A stretch of DNA of 64,000 nt from Phytophthora colocasiae (lineage: Eukaryota > Oomycota > Peronosporomycetes > Peronosporales > Peronosporaceae): assembly GCA_018806915.1 (NCBI GenBank), contig JAGKQI010000020.1, positions 868,001-932,000 of the forward strand, in the 5' to 3' direction. Position 1 is the first letter of the stretch; every line of letters begins with the position of its first letter. The position numbers and the translations under genes are program-made. Of the stretch, positions 28,035 to 37,700 are shown one piece after another. The notes below the pieces were generated by a model that was not told where the DNA came from, did not search any database, and was given only the letters and a program-made list of their open reading frames with translations.

Positions 28035-28390
28035 TTCTTCTCTTGGCGCTTAATGCCCTTGTTGAAGAGTCGCAAATCTTTTTTTTTTAACATTCTCTAA
28101 ATACTGGAAGCTCGTCGTGGCCGACGATCACATCCAATCCAAGCCAATATTTCTCCTCGTCCAACACTATCAGTCACCGAGGGGCAACAACGTCAATAAG
28201 GCCGGTTCCTTGGGAAGGAACTGAGGGCAATCTAAAGGAGTTGGAAGTGGCAGGATTTAGCTCCCCCAGCTGATTCGTCCACCTCATCGTCTTAGTCAAA
28301 CAAGTGGCTTGCAACTCCCTTTCGTGATCAAGCGAAGTGTCTGTTTCCATTGCGGTACGACGAAATGGCAACCTCGACTTCCCTCTAGTT
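28035..28390. other. Upstream region of the giant gene, no gene seen
   Basis: Contains the 5' flank of the minus-strand giant gene, including an A/T run of ten at 28,080-28,089. I see no convincing initiator element or ORF. Confidence 0.5.
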
Positions 28391-28607
28391 TGTGTGAGTA
28401 GCTCATATATACTGTGTTCTCCGTAGCTGCGTTTGTGACGATCAAGTCTTGTGAGATTTTGTGAGGGGTTACGAATTTAAGTAGCTTCTAGCTTGCAGTA
28501 GCAGCGGCACGAGGCCGACAGACATCCCTACTGCGATCAATAAACGCTTGGCGGTGAGCAGCCTGGGAACCCCGGCTTCAGTAATCCTCTGGTGATGACT
28601 CTAACAG
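28391..28607 (+). repeat. Possible truncated LTR remnant
   Basis: Contains a TATA-like CATATATACTG near 28,407, an AATAAA at 28,539-28,544, and ends in CTCTAACA, the typical 3' end of an LTR whose 5' end would read TGTTAGAG. No matching 5' end and no second copy are visible, so this is only a weak call of a truncated or solo LTR. Confidence 0.3.
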
Positions 28608-28719
28608 GACTCTCGTTGTTAACCACGCAGGAAACGACCGACTTTTCCACATAGCTGTAGCGACTAACACTGACGGACGACTTCAAACCTGGAGGCCCTT
28701 GAGTCGAGGGGGAGGGGGG

Positions 28720-29040
28720 TCATCATTCGTGCGTCCAAGGGCCAAGTACAGGTGGAATAATACATAACAGACAGAGTTGTTCTTCTACTCAAAAAAGAGT
28801 TCAACCTGGGCAAAAACTGCAAAAACCCCGATAAAAAACTGACGTACGTTTTATGATCACAACATGAGCAAAAACAGTCCATATTTATAAGAATGCGCTA
28901 TTGCAAAAGGGGATTTTAACACGATAATACAGCCTTTAGTACGATAAGTCAATTGGTACCTGAAATGTCTAATAGTATCTCCAAATCTTTTAAATATAAT
29001 TAAACCACAATTCGCAGTTCGTAAGAACTGTCGCTTAGCG
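28720..29040 (-). repeat. Diverged relative of the 57.7-58.1 kb repeat segment
   Basis: By eye this aligns with the 3' part of the tandem unit at 57,740-58,060. Shared strings include GTACAGGTGGAAT, CAGACAGAGTTGTT/CGGACAGAGTTGTT, AACTGCAAAAACC and ATAAAAAACTG.C.TACGTT. On the minus strand the encoded MIFKR.L/IIFKRF segment is recognisable in both. Many substitutions and indels show this copy is much older than the tandem copies. The encoded family is unknown to me. Confidence 0.7.
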
Positions 29041-29057
29041 GCCTGCCGATGTTTGTG
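29028..29057. repeat. 30-bp direct repeat, copy 1
   Basis: Identical to 29,421-29,450 (begins CTGTCGCTTAGCGGCCTGCC, ends GATGTTTGTG). It starts exactly at the edge of the diverged repeat relic, so it may mark an insertion or recombination junction. Confidence 0.85.
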
Positions 29058-29420
29058 ATCGTACAACCTTCAAGTAACAACCGTTATTCATTTTCATATC
29101 ATATTTTGAAGGCATATCAATATATATGCAATATGCAAGCATTTCATTTGTTTTCAGCACTGTAGTAGTAGTAGTACTAGTATTCGCTTTTCGCGGTGGT
29201 TACACGTCTACAGGTCTAACTGAGATTCATTCTAGCTAGCCTCCTGCAGAGTGGTAAAGTGTAAAGATCGAGCACAAGCGTCAGTTAGCCCAGCTAGCAG
29301 ACAAAAGCGCTGTGGCAGAGTGCCGAAGCGTCCACACAATTGACACACAAACTGATCCACCTACAGAAGATCGTGTGCAGTCGAAAAAGGAGCAGGTCGG
29401 CAACAACGAAGCCCAGGCTC

Positions 29421-29450
29421 CTGTCGCTTAGCGGCCTGCCGATGTTTGTG
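29421..29450. repeat. 30-bp direct repeat, copy 2
   Basis: Exact second copy of 29,028-29,057, 393 bp downstream. The DNA between the copies holds no ORF I can support. Confidence 0.85.
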
Positions 29451-29753
29451 TTGATGTTATTGAGTGACTCATGAGGATTGGCGTTGAATTAGAGGATGAA
29501 GAGGGCACAGGGCTGTCAGAAGCTGCTACTGAGGGGTGTTTTTCTGTGGCTCACTGGCCGGTGGAGTATGGTGCAGCGCATGATGGAGTAGATGGTGGCA
29601 CACAGAGCTGATGTACAGCTTAAATATGCTCAGGGGGGAGACGGCATAAAATTTTGCGGTCGAAGCATCACAAAGCTCGTACAGAGCACACGATTCGTAT
29701 AATATTTACACAAAGTTGCGGGATATTGCCAAGCACTCATTGTTGCCATTGTC
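29451..29753. other. Region beyond the Helitron helicase 3' end, no gene called
   Basis: A 48-codon open stretch from the ATG at 29,471 (acidic, ends near 29,617) is too short to support. The Helitron 3' end (CTRR plus hairpin on the minus strand) should lie in or beyond this region, but I could not fix it. Confidence 0.4.
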
Positions 29754-30892
29754 CTATTGTGTTGGCACTAAGTTGAAGTAAACGGGATTCTTCTTTACCG
29801 GAGGGTGTGCCCACGCCGCCAACTCTTCTGTAATTGGAGTAAGCGTTAAGAACGCATCTCTAGAAGTGACTCTCGAAACAATTAGGTATACTTGTTGAGG
29901 TTTGTTGACGATGGAAAGTTTGGATTTCCAGTCAATCACAACCATTGATTCCAGGGTTTCACCTTGAATCTTGTAAATAGTAGACCCCGCAGCACACACG
30001 AAAGGTAGTTGACGAATTTTCACCACCAGCTTGCGTGGATGCCCACTCGGCGTTCGCGGTAGTGATATACTACTTTCCTTGTAAGCCTCCGTGTTGAAAA
30101 AAACTGGAAACAGATCCGGTGGCATTCCAGGTCGTATTGGTAGTGCAGTATCGCCCCTTTAAACACGCAGAATAGCAAAATCGGGAGCAAAGCTCGGGAC
30201 TTGAACCAGTAGGTCAACTTGACTATCCCTTGCCAACCTGAATGTAGTTTCGGGAGGGAAGTGAACATACTCCAGTGTACCAAGTGTGCCATTTGCAACA
30301 CCTTTCCCAGTGGCTACATTCTGAGTCACTTGTACAGGCATTCCAGGAATCATGTCAATGTAGGGAGCAAGCCGACCAAATCTATTATCCGGAAGTTCCA
30401 TGATATTTTGAACATTAGCATGACTAAGTCCATTCAGCGCATTTTTAAAGTCAGCAACAACTCGAATCGGAAATCGATCTGGTGGAAGTAAGTTAGCCGC
30501 TGCTCGTACAAACGCATTATTGATAGATAAGCGTGTTGCATTTTCTGGTGTCACGAAAACACTTTTTCTTCCATCAGCTGCAAACTCAGGAAACTGATCC
30601 ACCATTCGGCTGTTAATGAGATGAATAAAAGAAGGAGTCCATTCACCTAACCTAGCACGTCGGCAACCTTCACCCCATTCTGGATCACTTTGAAATCTCA
30701 TGGATTCATCCAAAATCACAACAGTCGTAAATTTTCTCCAGAGATCAAATCCAGCGATATCCACAATGCTAGGTGTCCGTTTAGTACTTGGGTCGATGTA
30801 AATGGGATCTGCACCTACCGGCGGCATCTGGAGAAAGTCCCCAACAAGAATTATGAACACCGCCAAAAGGAATATTCATGAGCTTTTTGTAT
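29754..30892 (-). pseudogene. Helitron Rep-helicase, C-terminal half of the PIF1-like helicase (split by LTR element)
   Basis: Encodes the second half of a PIF1-type helicase. LVGDFLQMPPVG is motif III, GSTIYKIQG matches the TIHKSQG motif, and VYLIVSRVTS matches the last helicase motif. It is the direct continuation of 47065..51776 on the same strand: removing 30,893-47,064 and one GTAT copy restores adjacency. It is decayed: a frameshift near 30,852 just before motif III, and an in-frame TAA at 30,159-30,161 with the frame open again beyond it. In Helitrons this domain unwinds the donor strand during rolling-circle transposition. This copy cannot make a full protein. Confidence 0.85.
30889..30892. 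repeat. Target site duplication GTAT, left copy
   Basis: GTAT directly precedes the LTR start TGTGGTGAAGTGG and recurs directly after the 3' LTR end at 47,065-47,068. Confidence 0.85.
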
Positions 30893-32408
30893 TGTGGTGA
30901 AGTGGATTCAAATCAAACCGGATACGACGCAGAACGACCACGATGATGGGTGACGTGCGACAGTGGTGCTATGATAAGGACAGGTCCCTGGAACTGGGTA
31001 CCTATTCTAGGACGGATCCTCAGTTAGGACCCACTTGGCCTAGCTGACCTACGTTCGGATCCCACAGTTCTAAGTGCGGATCCGGTGGCCCTAAGTGCGG
31101 ATCCTGCAGTCTTAAGTGCGGATCCGGCAGTCCTAAGTGAAGATCCAAGATCCCAAGATCCGGGATCCGAGACTCAGGATCCGGGATCCTCAAGATCCAA
31201 GATCCCAAGATCCAGATCCAAGATCCTCGGATCCTGAAGCCGGATCCTCAAGATCCAAGATCCCAAGATCCAGATCCAAGATCCTCGGATCCTGAAGCAG
31301 GATCCTCAAGATCCAAGATCCCAAGATCCAGATCCAAGATCCTCGGATCCTGAAGCCGGATCCTCAAGATCCAAGATCCCAAGATCCAGATCCAAGATCC
31401 TCGGATCCTGAAGCAGGATCCTCAAGATCCAAGATCCCAAGATCCAGATCCAAGATCCCAAGATCCAGATCCAAGATCCTCGGATCCTGAAGCCGGATCC
31501 TCAAGATCCAAGATCCCAAGATCCAGATCCAAGACCCAGGATCCGGGATCCTCGAGATCCAAGATCCCAAGATCCGGGATCCGAGACTTAGTATCCAGGA
31601 TCGTCAAGATCCAAGATCCCAAGATCCAGATCCAAGATCCCAAGATCCAGATCCAAGATCCTCGGATCCTGAATCCGGGTCCTCAAGATCCAAGATCCCA
31701 TCCAGATCGTAGTGGAGAAGTTGCAGGAGAGCCAGCATGATCCAAGATAGAGATTTGCGATGAGAAAGATAGGGTACAAGATGAGGAACTGGATAACCAT
31801 AAATCAGAGAGTCGAATTTACCTTCTAGTGCGCAAGTGGTTTTCCTCAGGGCTCACCAAGGGAAGAGGATAGCGTATTGGCCTCCCCTTAGTCTTCCTGC
31901 AAGTTTCTTCGCATACCTAGCTACAGCTAAGACCGGATCCCCGATTTGGCCGGCTTACCTTACGCTAGTGAAGACCCCGGATCCAACGGTGTTGATTGCT
32001 TAACCGTAGGATCCCTCGACCTCTCAACACCCTCAAGACCAACCGCTACAGGAGGCGGCAAGCAAGACAGTAAAGGAAAGGAAAAGGACCCCACACCCAC
32101 CAAGGCAACCCCGGATCCAAGGATCCACAAGATCTTCGAGTCCAAGACCAAGATCCCCCCAACCAGGACCTGTGTGCAGGAATACCCACGCAAGTCCAAC
32201 CTCCCAAGTCCCCGCCAAGGACGTTCAAGCCCTCACGCCTGTGTACAGTCTCCCGTTCCTGAGAGAGCAGATCCCGCCCACTGACGGGTACACAAGGTGA
32301 GCCTCAGCAACCCCACGGTTATCGGAGTACCCCCTCCGTTAGTCAGTGTCTGGGCGCCGTGTGTGAACGTTGGATCCCTGCTCATTCCAGCGGATCCACT
32401 ACACCACA
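30893..32408 (+). repeat. 5' LTR
   Basis: 1516 bp. Starts TGTGGTGAAGTGG, ends CCACTACACCACA. It contains about four 21-bp GTGCGGATCCGGCAGTC-type units (31,070-31,145) and a 58-bp GATC-rich array (31,150-31,690). From 31,720 on it matches the 3' LTR almost base for base, for example an identical stretch at 31,980-32,300 versus 46,635-46,955. Confidence 0.95.
31194..31690. repeat. 58-bp GATC-rich tandem array in the 5' LTR
   Basis: Units of about 58 bp built from AAGATCCAAGATCCCAAGATCC and TCGGATCCTGAAG blocks, alternating CCGGATCC and CAGGATCC starts (for example near 31,240, 31,299, 31,357 and 31,415). The 3' LTR has a shorter version at about 45,855-46,140, so the array length differs between the two LTRs of one element. 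Confidence 0.88.
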
Positions 32409-32913
32409 ATGGTGCGCGTGCCCGGATCTTTTGGGGACGGCGGATATCACCGTGAGTCCGAAGAGACTGTACAAGTGAAGGAAGAACCGGGAGAAGAAGT
32501 GCCGACGGTCGTTGGATCGCCGTCAGCACCGCTGAACGCTAGATCCACGGATCGACGGAGCCCTGGGAGGAGCTCTGTCGACAGGAAGGAGGCGAGTCTG
32601 GCAACAGACTCGGAAGAAAACCTCCTCCTCCCCAGGTCCCGTCGGGGACCCCCGCGGATCGGAACGCGAGTTCTGATCCGCCGGGTGGGGATTCAGCGGC
32701 GAAAGCTGTTGGATCTTCATCCACCACCACCACCGCGCAGATCTCAGGTGGTAAAACGTCGAAGAAGAAGACGAAGACTGCGCGGAAGAAGCTGAAGCGC
32801 ACCAGGATCTGATGTCGACGAGAAGCCGGTGGTGAAATCGGAGTGGTCGTCGACCCAGCTGGAGGCTTCTGTATCGCCGTATCGCGCTCGAGGACTTCCT
32901 CCGCGAAGACCCT
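32409..32913 (+). pseudogene. Broken gag leader region
   Basis: Between the LTR and the intact gag ORF the coding frame changes at least twice. One frame runs from ATG 32,409 to 32,795. A Lys/Thr-rich frame with S-T runs and KKKTKTARKK is open to about 32,812. Another frame leads into gag without an ATG until 32,914. The composition (acidic, then basic) looks like a Gag N-terminus damaged by indels. This is inference from composition and open frames. Confidence 0.5.
32410..32427 (+). promoter_or_regulatory. Putative primer-binding site
   Basis: TGGTGCGCGTGCCCGG starts one base after the 5' LTR end. A PBS complementary to a tRNA 3' end must begin TGG (pairing with CCA), and the position is right. 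I cannot name the tRNA. Confidence 0.6.
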
Positions 32914-34728
32914 GTGATGAGGATCCTACAACCCCAGTTGGTTGGATCCCTCACCGGCCCGATCGCGGCACCGGCTCAGTCTACGAACAGCTTGGACAGC
33001 GCTTTGGATCTCCTACGCCTGCTCGAAGAAGCTGGTTTTGCTGCGGGTGTTTTCGACGGGGATACCCTCTTCCGCTTGGATCACGACCGGATCCGTATCG
33101 CAGCGGCCTCGCTCTTCAGCCGACTGAAGCCCCTCGTCGGTGAGCGACGAGTGATCCGAGATCCGATGTCCAAGCTGGCGCAGTCCCCAGAGTACCAGAC
33201 AGGATCCTCGCGATACGCTTCGGCGGAGTCCGAAGCAGGATCCGACAGCTCGTCGGAACCCCGACGTATGGCACTCGGCCCTACAGGTGCTGCGATGTTG
33301 GCAGCCCGTATGCCAACTGATGCCCCGGATGCCAAGCCAGCGCGAACGCGGGACACCTCGCGTGATCAACCCCGTGCCATGTATCCGCCGCATGCATCCA
33401 CCAAGGGACTGCAAGCCTACTTCCAATCAGCCATGGACAAGTTCTTGAAGGAGCGGCAGATGACTACGGTCCCAAGAGCCACGACGCGCGCTTCGGATCC
33501 GGTATATCGGGACGTCGAGATGGAGTCGGTAGGATCACACCCCGAGAACTGGGAGTATGACCCTGACGACCTTGACAGATTGGCTCCCCGGCGTACGGCG
33601 ACGACCACCGCTGCATCCGTTACGGCAGGATCCAGCACGATTCAACGGATCCGGATCTCTGCAATATCGGACCTGAAGGAGTTCACGGGCAAGGATCACG
33701 ACGAGGAACGAGCAAGATCATGGATTAGTAAAGTCAAGTCAGCCTCCACGAGAGACCAAGCATCAGACGAAGAAAAGTGCCTTACCTTTGGAGATCTTCT
33801 CACTGGTCCAGCGCGAAACTGGTACAGACAACTCAGCCGATCCACAAGGCTGAAGTGGAGTGATCTGCTGAAGGCCTTCCAGACGCAGTACTGTGGCCTC
33901 GGAGTCTCGGTGGCGTGGCAATACTACCACGCTCGCAAGAGATCCGATGAGTCGCCGTTGGAATACTTGTACCGTTTGAACATAGCAGGCATCCATGCGA
34001 GAGTGATGATCAAGGATGGAGATGCCAAAGCCCGCCGCGAGCACGTCGAGCACTTCATCGAGACGCTTGGGGATGCGGATCTGGCAGACCAACTGACATT
34101 ACTCCGACTGGCGGACGCGGATCAACTTGAAGACGTACTGCGGGCCCGAGATCGCGCGAGATCCAGACAGAAGAAGCCGTCGTCAGGATCCAGCAAGTTC
34201 CGGCCGAAGACCACGACGGCCCCGCCGCCAACCGGTCCGACGCGTGCGATCCGCTCCATGCAAGTGGTAGAATCTGAGGGATCCGACTCCGAGGACTCCG
34301 GATCCGATGGTGAGCTTCGCAGAGCATACGTAGCAGCCTCGAGTGAGCGACCGATTACCTCGACGACAGCCGGACCGACAGAGACCAAGACAGGAACTTC
34401 GGATCCTAAGAAGGATCCGGATCCAACCCAAGCCAGCTCGGATCCAGTGCCACAGGATCGTAGACCGCGTTTTTCCAACGAAGGGCAACGCTGCTCGCAC
34501 TGCGGATCCAGGAAACATTCGGATCTTGGCTGTTGGAAGCGTCTCACCTGCCAGAAGTGCGGCAAGAGGGGTCATCCGTCGGATCGCTGCTTCTTCGTAT
34601 GTCGCGGCTGCGGAGAACTTCATGATCACGGCAAGTGCCAGATGGAGGAGTTCTACAACCTCATCCGACAGTGGTTCGATCCAAGTAAGCACATGCTTCC
34701 AGAAGCTGCCGAGAAGATTTTAAACTAG
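32914..34728 (+). CDS. gag: Gag polyprotein of the LTR element
   Basis: 604 codons from the first in-frame ATG; the frame is open upstream without an ATG. A capsid-like retrotransposon gag domain lies near residues 245-420 (GPARNWYRQLSRSTRLKWSD, then DESPLEYLYRLN). Near 525-575 are two canonical CX2CX4HX4C zinc knuckles (CSHCGSRKHSDLGC and CQKCGKRGHPSDRC) and a third variant CX2CX5HX2C. Gag packages the element RNA into virus-like particles. The ORF ends at TAG 34,726, directly after the slippery TTTAAAC. GGATCC and GATC are frequent in it, often read as Gly-Ser or Asp-Pro. Confidence 0.88.
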   Translation: MMRILQPQLVGSLTGPIAAPAQSTNSLDSALDLLRLLEEAGFAAGVFDGDTLFRLDHDRIRIAAASLFSRLKPLVGERRVIRDPMSKLAQSPEYQTGSSRYASAESEAGSDSSSEPRRMALGPTGAAMLAARMPTDAPDAKPARTRDTSRDQPRAMYPPHASTKGLQAYFQSAMDKFLKERQMTTVPRATTRASDPVYRDVEMESVGSHPENWEYDPDDLDRLAPRRTATTTAASVTAGSSTIQRIRISAISDLKEFTGKDHDEERARSWISKVKSASTRDQASDEEKCLTFGDLLTGPARNWYRQLSRSTRLKWSDLLKAFQTQYCGLGVSVAWQYYHARKRSDESPLEYLYRLNIAGIHARVMIKDGDAKARREHVEHFIETLGDADLADQLTLLRLADADQLEDVLRARDRARSRQKKPSSGSSKFRPKTTTAPPPTGPTRAIRSMQVVESEGSDSEDSGSDGELRRAYVAASSERPITSTTAGPTETKTGTSDPKKDPDPTQASSDPVPQDRRPRFSNEGQRCSHCGSRKHSDLGCWKRLTCQKCGKRGHPSDRCFFVCRGCGELHDHGKCQMEEFYNLIRQWFDPSKHMLPEAAEKILN

Positions 34729-34768
34729 AACGCTCGCCGGGTTTGAATCCGGTACGAGACGAGCGTTC
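34719..34768 (+). promoter_or_regulatory. Predicted -1 ribosomal frameshift site between gag and pol
   Basis: The last gag codons before the TAG are TTA AAC, preceded by T, so the heptamer TTTAAAC (34,719-34,725) is in exact X XXY YYZ phase. The stop follows at once. GAACGCTCG (34,728-34,736) then pairs perfectly with CGAGCGTTC (34,760-34,768), with an inner CCGG/CCGG pairing. The -1 frame is open from here past 35,500. Spacing to the full stem is only 2 nt, or 5 nt if the outer three pairs are melted. Confidence 0.72.
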
Positions 34769-37700
34769 AACGTCTTACATCTATGCATATGTGAACAAGA
34801 AGGCCATGGATCAAGTTAGCAACAAGCGAACGGATCTATTGGATAATACATGTGAACTTCATGGGAAACGTACGGCTAGAGTTGCAAGCTTCCGCTCTAC
34901 AGACGATGAATACCAGAGATCCGAGATCGCCATGTCCTTGGATCTCATGCCTGGAAGAGTCACGCGGGTACTGGAAGTACCATGTCCCCAGCAAACACTT
35001 CCAAGCAGGCCAAGGCAACGTGCAAGATCAACAATGCCAAGTCCACCGTGCTTCTTGACTCGGGATCCGAGGTGTCGATCATCGATGCCGCCTTTGCTCG
35101 TAAGGTTGGATCCCAGATCGACACTAGTCAAACACAAGAATGCCTCGGAATTGGTGAGCAGCTGTACATTGCAGCAGGCAAAACAAGGATCAAGGTTACC
35201 TTGGCTGGATACTTGGTATACTTCTGCGATGTCTGGGTCGGCGAGGATCTTCCACCCGACTGCGACGCGATCCTCGGTATGGACTTCATGGTACCAGCCG
35301 GGATCCGACTCGACTTGGGCGACGGATCCGTGTGCTTGCATGACGAGATCCGTGTGCGCCTCCATGGACGACGGCAGATCTTCAGCGGCCGGGCCCTCCC
35401 GCTACTCCTCCAAGAAGGCATACGGCTGGAACCCGGCGAGATCTTCGAGCATCCGGATCGGATCCATCTCAAGGAGTACGAGAAGCTGTGGCTACGCAGA
35501 GGCAAGCAATGGGTACCAACGTTAGCTCAAGGTCCAGGCAAGATCCGCCATCTACAACTTACCAATGTCGGTGAGAAAGCGGTCTCCCTCAACCACAATG
35601 AGGAGATCGGCATGTGGCTGGCCGGGGATCACGTTCCTCGCACCCCGGGCTTCATTTCCGTCGGATCCCGGCGCTACAACGAGTGGCAGAACCTTGCCAT
35701 GAGCGCCACGACGGAGATCCCGCCGCCACCGCGTCCGAAGGAGCCTTGGGAGCTTGAGCCGGCGGTGGATCGGCCGAAGTACGCAGAGCCGAGAGGGATC
35801 CTGAAGCGCCCTGTCCACACCGCTGTCGTGTCACGCTGCCCCGGCTCGCCACCTACGTCGGACCGGATCCTTGAAGGAACGGTCGACTGGCGAGACAGGA
35901 TCCAGTCCGACGGATCCGATCCGACGACGTCTAGGCTCCAAGCGCACCGCCGTGTCCGATTTGGACCAGAGGCCGCAAAGGATGCTGCGCCAGACTCGTC
36001 GGATCGAGGGGCGTCCTCACACGCCCGGATCCGAGATCCACAGGCTCAAGGATCCTCCGGATCCTCTTCAGCTTGTCTGATTGAAGATCCGGCAACGTGT
36101 ACTGTCTCTGGCCAGAGACTGGACGCCACCGTTGAGGATCGGCAGCACGTCCGTGCGACGGGCGACGACCATCACTCCGACAAATCAGTCGGAGATGACG
36201 TTTTGGGGCGCCCTGGGGCGAATATGAATGCCCCGCTGCTGAGGTCGGTATGGACATGCAGCGCGAGGCGAGGCGCGTCTAACGAGCCGTCGCATGCCTC
36301 AAACGGTGCCCTAGAAGCCGAAGGGCCCATGTCGACGCGCCTCCTTGAAGATCCGGAGGGCTGCCCTGTCTCTGCGCAGAGCCGGGACAATGATGTCGAA
36401 GGGTCGCCCCGTAATCATGAGACAGGTGACCATCACTCAGAGGGCACAGTCGGATCCAAGTTTTCGGAGTGCCTTGAAGCCCACAGGAATGCCCCGGAAC
36501 TCGGAGAGCGCTCATTAGACGCGCCCAGTCAAGACCTTTCCAATGAGCTACCCCACACCCCCCACCGACGCCTACAAGCAAAGTCGGATCCCAACCTGAC
36601 ACAGGTTGAAGATTGGTGTCGCGTATGCGACAGGGGTCAAGGACGGGGCAGGCCTGAACGGTCGTCTGATCCCGCACTTAGTGGGGATCTGAGCTCCTCA
36701 TATTCACACGAATACGAGCGAGCGGCAGGGACGACCAGCAGGAAGGGCGCCGCCGATTGCAAGGCACCCAGGGCGATCTACGCGTGTACCAAGGGTGCTA
36801 CGGATGCGCCTCCGCAAGATGACGATGATGGTGCGCGCCAAGGCAAGACTGAAGACTCAGGGGCGCCAGGGGATCCGGATCAAGGCGCTACGGCACAAGA
36901 AGAGCTGGACCAAGGGGCGGCGACGTACGTGGACGCGGCGAAGACCCCAGAAGACGATCCGAGAACTGGACGTGGTGCGCCGAAGGGTGATCCTGCTGTT
37001 GGATCCAGCTTGGAAGCAGGGAGCGAAGTCGGAAGACCTGCCGAGGGAGGTGCCGCTCGTGGACCGGATCCGGCCACAAGAAGGCTGGATCCTGGTAGCC
37101 ATGTAACAGCCAGTGATCCGCCCAGAGTGGGGACAAGTGAGGATCCGTCACCGGCGTCAGGACATGGAGATCACAAGTTCGCCTCAGACAGGGATCTCGT
37201 GGTTGGATCCCGACCGGATCTCGTGGCTGAGTCCCAGCCGGATCTCGAGGTTGGTGCCCGGCCGGATCCTGGATCCGCAGAAGATCACGCCGACGATGGA
37301 GTGTTTGTCCACGAGAATGGCGGATCCTACGCGGAGGATCTCGAGAAGGAAATGGCGGTGTTGCCAGAGGTTGTGACGGCGACGGTCAAAGTGAAGATCG
37401 AGGATCTCCAAGTGGGGGATCCAGCCTCCAACACACCTGAGGAGATCCAACGACTGGCGAATGTGATCTGGAAGTACAAGCACCTGCTGATCGGAAAGGG
37501 CAACGCCTTGCCCCCGCCTGCTGTAGGCGCGATCTGTGACATTGATGTGGGAGACGCGAAGCCAATTGCCCAGCGAGTGCGTAAGGTGGCGCCGCAGTAT
37601 CGCGAGAAGCTCTCGGATCTGATCAAGGGATTGTTGCAAGCGAAGATCATCCAAGTCTCAACGTCACCATGGGCTTCGCCAATTGTCGTGATCATCAAGA

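Noticed and set aside
29500..29753. Helitron 3' terminus (CTRR with hairpin on the minus strand)
   Set aside because: Several CTAG/CTAA strings occur, but none is preceded by a convincing hairpin, so I do not call an end.
31194..31690. CRISPR-like array
   Set aside because: Repeats are contiguous and without unique spacers; eukaryotic LTR context.
31020..31800. ORFs of 60-73 codons on the minus strand within the 58-bp array
   Set aside because: Pure products of the repeat (repeated ILDLDLGI-type peptides).
31946..32284. 112-codon ORF in the 5' LTR, identical in the 3' LTR (46,601-46,939)
   Set aside because: It starts with TTG, and its identity is explained by LTR identity alone. No domain, and antisense frames are equally open.
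34743..35525. Separate gene of 260 codons starting at 34,743
   Set aside because: It is the -1 frame after the slippery site (starts with TTG), best read as the N-terminal pol linker until about 34,940; beyond that it is out of frame with the protease.
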